Shown here: positions 17,084 to 24,172 of the stretch, piece after piece
How the letters are laid out: every line of letters starts with the position of its first letter
How positions within the stretch are numbered: the first letter of the stretch is position 1
Origin: a bacterium
Lineage (GTDB): Bacteria > Bacteroidota > Bacteroidia > Bacteroidales > Muribaculaceae
Direction of reading: 5' to 3'
Assembly (NCBI GenBank): GCA_004563195.1
Contig: SFTJ01000034.1
Coordinates: forward strand, 1 to 30,314
DNA: 30,314 bases
Position numbers and translations under genes: made by a program
The notes under the pieces: generated by a model
What the model saw: only the letters and a program-made list of their open reading frames with translations
Database searches by the model: none
Told to the model about the DNA's origin: nothing

Positions 17084-17378
17084 GTTTTGAGCACAGCAGT
17101 ACAACGACTACATTCCTTTAGTCATGTTCTGTGACACTAATCGTTGAAACTTCGTTGCAAGACAATGATGCTTAAGTTCTTGCAAAAAGCGTAGGACGGT
17201 ATTGTAAAAGGTGCAGCTTCAGCACCTGTGAATATTGCGCTACTGCGAAGAAAGTAGCAGTTTTTTGCGACCGAGGCCACGAGTTACGCGAGGCTGAGAG
17301 AAAAAAGATTGCATACTTGCACTCTGTGTGAAAGAACAAATAATAAGATAACATAATAAAAAGATTAGAAAATAAGCC
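17084..17378 (+). promoter_or_regulatory. Long structured leader RNA before rpmB (candidate cis-regulator or small RNA)
   Basis: No coding frame fits here, but the RNA can fold extensively. Visible pairings are: CACAG 17092-17096 with CTGTG 17129-17133, enclosing ACA/TGT and then GACTA 17106-17110 with TAGTC 17119-17123; ATCGTTG 17140-17146 with CAATGAT 17163-17169; TTGCAAGA 17155-17162 with TCTTGCAA 17178-17185 (8 bp); GGTGC 17210-17214 with GCACC 17222-17226; and a terminator-like hairpin at 17239-17258. The second and third pairings interleave, giving either an H-type pseudoknot or mutually exclusive folds. I do not recognise a named RNA family. The 3' part (17267-17378) is A-rich and less structured. 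Autoregulation by a ribosomal protein is plausible but inferred. Confidence 0.5.
17239..17266 (+). terminator. Terminator-like hairpin inside the bL28 leader
   Basis: A perfect 6-bp stem GCTACT 17239-17244 / AGTAGC 17253-17258 with an 8-nt loop, followed after AG by six T residues. It would end a transcript of about 180 nt from the promoter at 17046-17078, or act as an attenuator for the ribosomal genes starting 112 nt further on. The stem is short, so strength is uncertain. Confidence 0.4.
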
Positions 17379-17636
17379 ATGTCAAAAGTTTGTCAAATTA
17401 CAGGCAAGAAGGCGATTACAGGTAACAATGTGTCGCACTCAAAAAGAAGAACTAAGCGTAAGTTCAACGTGAACGTGTTCAACAGAAAATTCTTCTGGGT
17501 AGAACAGCAACAATGGATTAGCTTGACAGTATCAACTTCAGGTCTTCGTCTTATCAACAAGATTGGTTTGGACGCTGCACTCAAGAAGGCTGCTCAAGAA
17601 GGTAACTTAACAAGTATTAAAACCATAGAAAAGTAA
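17379..17636 (+). CDS. rpmB: Large ribosomal subunit protein bL28
   Basis: An 85-residue basic protein starting MSKVCQITGKKAITGNNVSHS, the standard opening of bL28, followed by the RRTKRKFNVN RNA-binding stretch. It has a single cysteine (Cys5), so it is the zinc-independent (C-minus) form. It is the first gene of the rpmB-rpmG-DUF4295 operon, with 4 nt to rpmG. Codons are those of highly expressed genes (GGT, CGT, AAC, AAG). Confidence 0.97.
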   Translation: MSKVCQITGKKAITGNNVSHSKRRTKRKFNVNVFNRKFFWVEQQQWISLTVSTSGLRLINKIGLDAALKKAAQEGNLTSIKTIEK

Positions 17637-17640
17637 GAAG

Positions 17641-17829
17641 ATGGCAAAGAAAGCAAAAGGTAATAGAGTTCAAGTTATCCTTGAATGCACCGAACAAAAG
17701 AATAGCGGCGTACCCGGAATGTCACGTTACATCACCACTAAGAACCGCAAGAACACTACAGAGCGTTTGGAGTTGAAGAAATACAACCCATACCTTAAGA
17801 GAGTAACAGTACATAAAGAAATTAAATAA
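17641..17829 (+). CDS. rpmG: Large ribosomal subunit protein bL33
   Basis: A 62-residue basic protein of the bL33 family: RVQVILECTE near the N-terminus, then RYITTKNRKNT and a C-terminal LKKYNPYLKRVTVHKE. It has only one cysteine (Cys16) and lacks the two CxxC pairs of zinc-binding bL33, so it is the zinc-independent form. It starts 4 nt after rpmB and precedes the DUF4295 gene by 10 nt. Confidence 0.97.
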   Translation: MAKKAKGNRVQVILECTEQKNSGVPGMSRYITTKNRKNTTERLELKKYNPYLKRVTVHKEIK

Positions 17830-17839
17830 TATATAAGTC

Positions 17840-17992
17840 ATGGCAAAGAAAGTTGTAGCAACTCTTCAAAAAGGTGAAGGTCGTACTTACAGCAAGGTGA
17901 TCAAGATGGTGAAGTCGCCAAAGACCGGTGCTTACACATTCAAGGAAGAAATGGTCCAAAACTCTGAAGTACAAGAATTCCTTAAGAAGTAA
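17840..17992 (+). CDS. DUF4295 family small basic protein, ribosome-linked
   Basis: A 50-residue protein, MAKKVVATLQKGEGRTYSKV at its start and a lysine-rich end (VQEFLKK). It is too short for usual ORF cut-offs but starts with ATG 10 nt after rpmG, uses the same highly expressed codons, and is followed by the operon's terminator, so it is clearly a gene. The DUF4295 family is confined to Bacteroidota and is regularly found after rpmG. I recall an extra small large-subunit protein (bL38) from a Bacteroidota ribosome structure that may be this family; I cannot confirm the identity here. A structural role in the ribosome fits its charge and position. Confidence 0.88.
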   Translation: MAKKVVATLQKGEGRTYSKVIKMVKSPKTGAYTFKEEMVQNSEVQEFLKK

Positions 17993-18023
17993 TTCGGCAG
18001 ATAATATTATCTCGATATATTAT

Positions 18024-18062
18024 AATCCCGGTTCGCATAGCGATGCCGGGATTTATATTTTT
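18024..18062 (+). terminator. Intrinsic terminator of the bL28 operon
   Basis: AATCCCGG 18024-18031 pairs with CCGGGATT 18046-18053 (8 bp; an inner TCGC/GCGA pairing extends the stem), followed by the T-rich TTATATTTTT. It lies 32 nt after the DUF4295 stop. Confidence 0.8.
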
Positions 18063-18100
18063 CGGCGTGCAAAAAAACTGTCGTCGGCGATGACTAAATG

Positions 18101-18132
18101 CTTGTGCGAACGGATTATTTTGCGTATTTTTG
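18101..18132 (+). promoter_or_regulatory. Promoter of the sulfatase operon
   Basis: CTTG at 18101-18104, a 20-nt spacer, then TATTTTTG at 18125-18132 (TAnnTTTG). Transcription would start near 18138, leaving a leader of about 87 nt before the ATG at 18225. Confidence 0.55.
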
Positions 18133-18148
18133 ACCAAAGTAAATGCTC

Positions 18149-18190
18149 TCGGCATGTGAGTGGCATCACAGCCGAATGACTGTTTTTTTT
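18149..18190 (+). terminator. Hairpin and T8 tract in the sulfatase leader (possible attenuator)
   Basis: TCGGC 18149-18153 / GCCGA 18171-18175 and TGTGA 18155-18159 / TCACA 18166-18170 form a ten-pair stem with one bulged A and a 6-nt loop. Eight T residues follow at 18183-18190, seven nt beyond the stem. The gap makes it a weaker terminator than the classical form. It lies between the predicted transcription start and the ATG. Confidence 0.4.
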
Positions 18191-18224
18191 AGAGATAAAC
18201 CTTAAATAACCAAACCGATAAGCA

Positions 18225-19742
18225 ATGAATAAGAAACTACTCAGTGTTCCCATGATGGCAGCCCTAATGGCATCGTGTGCCGGAGGCGATGACGACAGTG
18301 CATCGAAGCGCCCTAATGTGATAGTGATACTCTGCGACGACCTTGGATATGGTGATGTGAGTGCCTACGGCTCTACCACTATAAGCACGCCTAACGTCGA
18401 CAGTTTGGCTCACGGTGGTGTGTGCTTCAACAATGCTTACTCCTCCTCGGCAACATCCACGCCCAGCCGATATGCGCTGATGACCGGCATGTATCCATGG
18501 AAAAACGAGCGTGCAAAGATTCTCAACGGCGATGCGCCGCTAATCATCGACCCAGAGGGCTACACCTTGCCCAAGATGATGAAAAATGCCGGATATGTTA
18601 CCGGAGCCATAGGAAAATGGCACCTCGGAATGGGTGAGGGCAATGTAGACTGGAACAGCACCATCAGTCCCGGCGCGAAGGAAGTGGGATTCGACTACTC
18701 ATGCGTGATAGCAGCCACGGTAGACCGCGTGCCAACGGTGTACATCGAAAACGGCGAAGTGGTGGGGCGCGAAGCCGATGACCCGATATTTGTGGACTAT
18801 GTGAATAAGTTCGACGACGAACCCAATGCTCTTGATAATCCCGAACTCGTGCGTATGCAGTGGTCGAACGGGCATAATCAAGCCGTGATTAACGGAATTC
18901 CGCGCATCGGATATATGAAAGGCGGCAAGAAAGCTCGTTGGATTGACGAAGATATGGCCGACTACTTCGTCGATAAAGTCAAGACCTTCCTGAATGACAA
19001 TAAGGATAAACCATTCTTCTTGTATTACGGACTGCATCAGCCGCATGTGCCGCGCACGCCGCATCAGCGTTTTGTGGGCGCTACCACAATGGGTCCTCGC
19101 GGTGATGCCATAGCCGAACTCGATTGGTGTGTGGGCGAACTGATGGCAGAACTTCGCCGACTCGATTTGCTCGAAAACACTATTATCGTATTCTCAAGCG
19201 ACAATGGTCCCGTGCTCGACGACGGCTATGCCGACCAAGCAGTGGAACTCATAGGCAATCACCAAATGTGCGGCGGCTTGCGTGGCGGAAAATACAGCCT
19301 CTATGATGGCGGCACTCATATTCCGTTGTTCGTATATTGGAAGAATCATATCAAACCCACCACAAGCAATGCTTTGGTGTGCCAGATGGACCTTGTCAAC
19401 ACGCTTGCAGCACTCGTGGACCAACCCGTGCGTCCCGAACTCGACAGTAAAGCTATGCTCGACGTATTTTTTGGCAAGAGCCAAAAAGGTCGCGATGAAC
19501 TCGTGCTTGAGGCAGCCGGCCGTTTGTGCTATCGAAAGGGCGATTGGGCACTTATTCCGCCATACGATGGCCCTAAGTTTATGGAAACCGAGTATGGCAA
19601 CTTAGATGATTTCGGACTATTCAACCTCAGCGTCGACCGAGGTCAGCAAAACAATGTAGCTGAGCAAAATCCCGAAAAACTCGAAGAAATGAAGTCGGAT
19701 ATGCATAAAGCGGTGCAAAACTATTATAATGCTGTAAAATAG
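18225..19742 (+). CDS. Sulfatase lipoprotein, serine-type (family S1)
   Basis: Removes sulfate esters, most likely from host or dietary sulfated glycans; substrate unknown. The 505-residue protein starts with a lipoprotein signal peptide, lipobox LMASC with Cys18, followed by AGGDDDS, an acidic run like the Bacteroidota surface-export signal. Sulfatase motifs are the metal-binding LCDDLGYGD (Asp38, Asp39), the catalytic signature STPSR at 78-82, GKWHLG (Lys131, His133), a HQPH pair (271, 274) and SSDNGP (Asp326, Asn327). The residue converted to formylglycine is Ser78, not Cys, so an anaerobic sulfatase-maturating enzyme (anSME) encoded elsewhere would be needed. It is the first gene of a two-gene unit, 9 nt before the next start. 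No SusC/SusD pair or regulator is adjacent. Confidence 0.94.
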   Translation: MNKKLLSVPMMAALMASCAGGDDDSASKRPNVIVILCDDLGYGDVSAYGSTTISTPNVDSLAHGGVCFNNAYSSSATSTPSRYALMTGMYPWKNERAKILNGDAPLIIDPEGYTLPKMMKNAGYVTGAIGKWHLGMGEGNVDWNSTISPGAKEVGFDYSCVIAATVDRVPTVYIENGEVVGREADDPIFVDYVNKFDDEPNALDNPELVRMQWSNGHNQAVINGIPRIGYMKGGKKARWIDEDMADYFVDKVKTFLNDNKDKPFFLYYGLHQPHVPRTPHQRFVGATTMGPRGDAIAELDWCVGELMAELRRLDLLENTIIVFSSDNGPVLDDGYADQAVELIGNHQMCGGLRGGKYSLYDGGTHIPLFVYWKNHIKPTTSNALVCQMDLVNTLAALVDQPVRPELDSKAMLDVFFGKSQKGRDELVLEAAGRLCYRKGDWALIPPYDGPKFMETEYGNLDDFGLFNLSVDRGQQNNVAEQNPEKLEEMKSDMHKAVQNYYNAVK

Positions 19743-19751
19743 CAGATTTTG

Positions 19752-21749
19752 ATGAGAAAAGTAATCCTATTAATTGCCTTTGCCGCGATGGCTGCCACGG
19801 CATTTGCCTTGGGAAATATAGTTACCACACTTGCACTGAAAACAGCAGGAAATGAGGCTGTAAGTTGTGTTCTGCAAGGCGGTGATATCGGTGTGCTAAC
19901 TGCTGCCGAGCCTTTGCCTGTAAAAGTTGAAAGGGCTATAACGCGATGTGGCGGAATGGAACAAGTTCGGCTCACAATAACGGCGCAGGAAGATGTGTAT
20001 TTCAGCATCAGTCAGGAAATAGCCATTGATATGAAGCACAGCCTATGCGACTTCTATATGCCCGGATTTTGGTATCGTAAGAACTCGCGTTCGCCGAGTT
20101 CGGCACCTTCGTTTGCCGTAAGCGACGGTTGGGAAGTGCGCGACGACCGCCTGAGTACTCCGCTTGTGGGAGCATACGATGTGCAGTCGAAACGATTTTG
20201 CACCGTGATGCACACCAATATCAGCGGCGATGACTGCATTCCCCAGCACCTTAGCGGCGATGTGTGCTTGCCCGGCGCCACAGCGGTGGGTTCGGTGGGA
20301 TTTAGAAATGTCCATGGCGACACTCGACTGGTGGTGACTTATCCCTATACCGAGGCGCCCAAGCGATATATTCGAAAACTCACGCTTATCGACCCTATAC
20401 GTAGTTTTGCGCCAATAGCTAAAGGCGAGAGCATCGAAGTTACATGGGAGATTCGCACCGGCAAGGCAGAGGATTTCGGAGAATTTGTAGCAGATGTTTG
20501 GCGATATGCTTTCGACAGTCAGAAGCCCCAACCTGTGGCGACCGGATTAAATGCCTCGGAAGCAAAGAAAGTGCTCTCTAACTATTTTGTAGAGAGTTTT
20601 GTGGAAGACTATGAACTAAAATTCTTCTCGTGCTTGCAACTACCTGTAAATACTTGCAGCAACAGATCTATGTTTGAACTCGGATTCATAGGCAAAGTGC
20701 TGTATAATGCTTACAATGCCTTAGAATATGGCGAGAACACTCACCGAAGCGACTTGATGGAGCGAGGCAACAAGATATTCGACTCCTTCTTGACTCATGG
20801 ATTTACGCCCGGTGGTTTTTTGCGCGAGGAAGTGAATTTTGAGGACAATGAAGAAACACGCGTCTATAGCATACGCCGCCAGTCGGAGGCATCAATGGCG
20901 CTACTCTATTATTTGCAATATGAGCGAAGTCGTGGACGCCTGCATACCGAGTGGGAGACGAAGGTAACATCTCTGCTTCAGAAAATAGTGCATCTGCAGC
21001 AGGATGACGGCAGTTTTGCCCGAAAATTCGATGATGAAATGAACGTCATCGACCATTTGGGCGGAAGCTCGCCGCTTGCAATATTGCCGCTTGCTATGGC
21101 ACACCATTATTTTGGCGATAAATGCTACGCCGATGCAGCTGTGAAGGCGGCAAAATATCTTGAAACGGAGTTGATAGGCAAGAGCGACTATTTCTCAACC
21201 ACACTCGACGCAAATTGCGAAGACAAAGAGGCGGCGATATATAGTGCAATAGCCATGTACTACCTGACATTAATGAGCAGCAGCGCCGAACGAGAGCATT
21301 ATATCGCGCTGATGCGAAAAGCGGCATATTTTGCTTTGTCGTGGTTCTACACATGGGATGTGCCGTTTGCGCCGAGTCAGATGCTTGGTGATGTGGGTTT
21401 CAAGACACGCGGCTGGGGCAATGTGTCGGTCGAAAATAATCATATAGATGTGTATGTGTTTGATTTTGTGGCGGTTTTGCGTTTTCTTGGCAATCATGCC
21501 GGGGAGAAGCGATTGGCGCAATTTGCCGATGTCATCAGCACATCGATGCTTCAACTCATGCCAATGAACCGCCGGATGTGTGGCGTGGGCAAAGAAGGCT
21601 TTTATCCCGAAGTGGTGCAGCACACCACATGGGATTATGGCGATAACGGCAAGGGATTCTACAACGATGTGTTTGCTCCCGGATGGACGGTGGCATCGCT
21701 ATGGACGATACTCAGTCCTGAGCGATTGGAACAATTCTTCGGCAGATAA
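19752..21749 (+). CDS. Secreted protein of unrecognised family, possible (alpha/alpha)-toroid carbohydrate-active enzyme
   Basis: 665 residues from the ATG at 19752; a TTG one codon upstream is a less likely start. A signal peptide (MRKVILLIAFAAMAATAFA) implies export; there is no lipobox. Residues about 20-245 look like beta strands with aromatic clusters (YMPGFWYRKNS, WEVRDDRLSTPLVGAYD). From about 265 to the end the pattern changes to repeated amphipathic helices with glycine-rich turns and aromatic or acidic loops (LQQDDGSFARKFDDE, GGSSPLAILPLAMAHHYFG, AALSWFYTWDVPF-like segments, HTTWDYGDNGKGFYND). A beta-sandwich plus a helical barrel of this kind is seen in polysaccharide lyases and several glycoside hydrolase families, but I recognise no specific family. 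It follows the sulfatase by 9 nt and ends before the ftsY promoter. Enzyme function is inferred. Confidence 0.7.
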   Translation: MRKVILLIAFAAMAATAFALGNIVTTLALKTAGNEAVSCVLQGGDIGVLTAAEPLPVKVERAITRCGGMEQVRLTITAQEDVYFSISQEIAIDMKHSLCDFYMPGFWYRKNSRSPSSAPSFAVSDGWEVRDDRLSTPLVGAYDVQSKRFCTVMHTNISGDDCIPQHLSGDVCLPGATAVGSVGFRNVHGDTRLVVTYPYTEAPKRYIRKLTLIDPIRSFAPIAKGESIEVTWEIRTGKAEDFGEFVADVWRYAFDSQKPQPVATGLNASEAKKVLSNYFVESFVEDYELKFFSCLQLPVNTCSNRSMFELGFIGKVLYNAYNALEYGENTHRSDLMERGNKIFDSFLTHGFTPGGFLREEVNFEDNEETRVYSIRRQSEASMALLYYLQYERSRGRLHTEWETKVTSLLQKIVHLQQDDGSFARKFDDEMNVIDHLGGSSPLAILPLAMAHHYFGDKCYADAAVKAAKYLETELIGKSDYFSTTLDANCEDKEAAIYSAIAMYYLTLMSSSAEREHYIALMRKAAYFALSWFYTWDVPFAPSQMLGDVGFKTRGWGNVSVENNHIDVYVFDFVAVLRFLGNHAGEKRLAQFADVISTSMLQLMPMNRRMCGVGKEGFYPEVVQHTTWDYGDNGKGFYNDVFAPGWTVASLWTILSPERLEQFFGR

Positions 21750-21814
21750 AAAGCAACGAAAGCGAGCGAAACAATAGAGGAAGTCTAGGATAAACCAATA
21801 ACTTAGAGCCGCTT

Positions 21815-21847
21815 TTTGGTGGAGGCAGAAAAATTTAGTAAATTTGC
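21815..21847 (+). promoter_or_regulatory. Promoter of ftsY (and probably rimO-menF)
   Basis: TTTG at 21815-21818, a 20-nt spacer, then TAAATTTGC at 21839-21847, a perfect consensus. The start site would be near 21853, leaving a leader of only about 16 nt before the ATG at 21869. Confidence 0.8.
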
Positions 21848-21868
21848 AAAATTAATCAATACATCTAT

Positions 21869-22831
21869 ATGGGTTTTTTCAAAAACATATTTTCAAAAGA
21901 GAAGAAAGAGACACTCGACAAAGGCTTAGAGAAGACAAAAACGGGTTTTTTCAGCAAATTGGCGCGTGCAGTGGCAGGCAAATCGACCATCGACGACGAT
22001 GTGCTCGATGAACTCGAAGAGGTGTTCATCACCTCCGATGTGGGCGTGGAGACCACGCTCAAGATAATCGACCGCATCAGAGAGCGCGTGGCCCGCGACC
22101 GCTATGTCAATTCGTCGGAACTCAACGAATTGCTGTGCGATGAAATCACACAGATGCTTGCCGACAGCGAGAACAGCGTGGGCGAGGACTTCCAAGTGCC
22201 TGAAGGGGTGGAGAAGCCCTATGTGATAATGGTGGTGGGCGTTAACGGCGTAGGCAAAACCACCACGATAGGAAAATTGGCCTACCAATTTAAGAAAGCA
22301 GGCAATAAGGTGGTGCTTGGCGCTGCCGATACCTTCCGTGCAGCCGCAATAGAGCAGCTCGAGATATGGGGCGAACGCGTGGGAGTGCCTGTGATAAAGC
22401 AGCAGATGGGAAGCGACCCCGCATCGGTGGCATTCGACACAGTGTCGTCGGCAAAGGCTCAAGGAGCCGATGTGGTGATAATCGACACGGCAGGTCGCCT
22501 TCACAACAAAGTGGGCTTGATGAACGAGCTTACCAAGATAAAGAAAGTGATGCAGCGCGTGGTGCCCGGTGCGCCTAACGAGATTTTGCTCGTGCTCGAC
22601 GGCTCTACCGGTCAGAATGCGTTTGAACAAGCCAAGCAGTTTGTTGCCGCAACCGAAGTCAACGAGCTGGCGATAACCAAACTCGACGGCACGGCAAAGG
22701 GTGGCGTGGTGATAGGTATCAGCGACCAATTCAAGATACCTGTGAAATACATAGGCCTCGGCGAAGGCATCGACCACTTGCAAGTGTTCCGTAAAGCGGA
22801 GTTTGTGAAGTCGCTCTTCGGTAAGGAGTGA
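21869..22831 (+). CDS. ftsY: Signal recognition particle receptor FtsY
   Basis: The SRP receptor GTPase that docks ribosome-nascent chain complexes at the inner membrane and hands them to SecYEG. The 320-residue protein is the short form without a long acidic A domain. An N-terminal GFFKNIFSKEKKE amphipathic segment should bind the membrane, followed by the helical N domain. The G domain has GVNGVGKTT from 124, DTFRAAA, DTAGR at 206-210 and TKLDG at 270-274, ending with GLGEGIDHLQVF. It has its own strong promoter; rimO follows after 39 bp. Confidence 0.97.
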   Translation: MGFFKNIFSKEKKETLDKGLEKTKTGFFSKLARAVAGKSTIDDDVLDELEEVFITSDVGVETTLKIIDRIRERVARDRYVNSSELNELLCDEITQMLADSENSVGEDFQVPEGVEKPYVIMVVGVNGVGKTTTIGKLAYQFKKAGNKVVLGAADTFRAAAIEQLEIWGERVGVPVIKQQMGSDPASVAFDTVSSAKAQGADVVIIDTAGRLHNKVGLMNELTKIKKVMQRVVPGAPNEILLVLDGSTGQNAFEQAKQFVAATEVNELAITKLDGTAKGGVVIGISDQFKIPVKYIGLGEGIDHLQVFRKAEFVKSLFGKE

Positions 22832-22870
22832 TAACCATGGCTTTAGCCAAATATTATTTTCAGTAATCAA

Positions 22871-24172
22871 ATGCGTAGAAATAAGATAGATATAATTTCG
22901 TTGGGATGCTCTAAAAATCTGGTCGATAGCGAGCATCTTATGCGCCAATTTGCCGCCAACGGCTACACTATGGAGCACAACCCGTCGCGAGTGAACGGCG
23001 AAATAGTGGTGGTGAATACTTGTGGATTTATTCAGGATGCCCAGCAAGAATCGGTCGACATGATATTGCAGCTTGTCGACGCCAAGCGCGAGGGCAAAAT
23101 CAAGAAAATCTTTGTGATGGGCTGTCTCGCCGAGCGTTTTCTCGCCGAATTGCAGAACGAGCCCGAATTTGCCGATGTAGATAAGTTTTATGGCAAATTC
23201 AATTGGAAAGAGATGCTTGCCGACCTGGGAAAGAGCTACCACGAAGAATTGGCGAGTGAGCGAGTGCTTACCACACCGCGCCATTATGCCTATCTCAAGA
23301 TATCGGAGGGCTGCAATCGCTTCTGTGCGTTTTGCGCCATTCCACTCATCACCGGCCGCCATAAGTCGGTGCCTGTCGACGAACTTCTCGACGAGGTGCG
23401 CACTCTTGTGGCTGAAGGTGTGAAAGAATTTAATGTGATTGCACAAGATCTTTCGTCGTATGGCTTGGACCTTTACGGCGAAATGAAGTTGCCCGAACTG
23501 GTCGACCGCATGGCGCAAATACCCGGTGTGGAGTGGATAAGACTGCACTATGCTTATCCCACACAGTTTCCCTACGAACTGCTTCCGGTGATGGCAAAGC
23601 ACCCAAATGTGTGCAAATATCTCGACATAGCACTGCAGCATATCAGCGACAATGTGCTTGCCAATATGCGTCGCCACATAGGCCGTGAGGAAACATTGAC
23701 ACTGCTTGAGCGCATACGCCGCGAAGTGCCCGGCATACACATTCGCACCACGCTTATGGCTGGATTCCCCGGCGAGGGCGAAGCCGAATTTGAGGAGTTG
23801 AAGCAGTTTGTGCGCGATGCCAAATTTGATCGCATGGGCGCATTCGCATACTCCGAAGAGGAGGGCACCTATGCCCAAGAGCACTACGACGACGCGATAC
23901 CTCAAGAAGTGAAAGACGAGCGCGTGAGTCAACTTATGGACATACAGGAGCAGATATCACTCGACCTCAACGAGCAGAAAGTGGGCACAGTGCAGCGAGT
24001 GATTATCGACAGCGAAGAAGATGATTATTATGTGGGTCGCACTCAGTACGACTCGCCTGAAGTAGACCCCGAAGTGCTTATAAAGAAAGATAAGAAACTC
24101 AAAATAGGCGAATTTTACGACGTTACCATAGTGGAAGCTATGCCGTTCGACTTGATAGGAGAGGTGAGATGA
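22871..24172 (+). CDS. rimO: Ribosomal protein uS12 methylthiotransferase RimO
   Basis: A radical SAM enzyme that adds a methylthio group to an aspartate of ribosomal protein uS12 (EC 2.8.4.4). 433 residues. The N-terminal UPF0004 domain has its three cluster cysteines, Cys13 (SLGCSKNLVDSE, typical of RimO rather than MiaB), Cys51 (NTCGFI) and Cys85 (MGCLAER). The radical SAM cluster CxxxCxxC is Cys148, Cys152 and Cys155 (EGCNRFCAFC). A C-terminal TRAM domain covers about the last 65 residues. The stop overlaps the menF start in an ATGA, so the two are translationally coupled. Confidence 0.96.
   Translation: MRRNKIDIISLGCSKNLVDSEHLMRQFAANGYTMEHNPSRVNGEIVVVNTCGFIQDAQQESVDMILQLVDAKREGKIKKIFVMGCLAERFLAELQNEPEFADVDKFYGKFNWKEMLADLGKSYHEELASERVLTTPRHYAYLKISEGCNRFCAFCAIPLITGRHKSVPVDELLDEVRTLVAEGVKEFNVIAQDLSSYGLDLYGEMKLPELVDRMAQIPGVEWIRLHYAYPTQFPYELLPVMAKHPNVCKYLDIALQHISDNVLANMRRHIGREETLTLLERIRREVPGIHIRTTLMAGFPGEGEAEFEELKQFVRDAKFDRMGAFAYSEEEGTYAQEHYDDAIPQEVKDERVSQLMDIQEQISLDLNEQKVGTVQRVIIDSEEDDYYVGRTQYDSPEVDPEVLIKKDKKLKIGEFYDVTIVEAMPFDLIGEVR

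Noticed and set aside
17084..17378. tmRNA, RNase P RNA or tRNA in the bL28 leader
   Set aside because: I see none of their conserved cores (no T-loop, no CCA end, no RNase P core motif).
21926..23932. 668-codon open frame on the minus strand across ftsY and rimO
   Set aside because: It is fully antisense to two well-recognised genes, spans their intergenic gap, is His-, Arg- and Leu-rich with no domain I recognise, and arises from the codon bias of the real genes.
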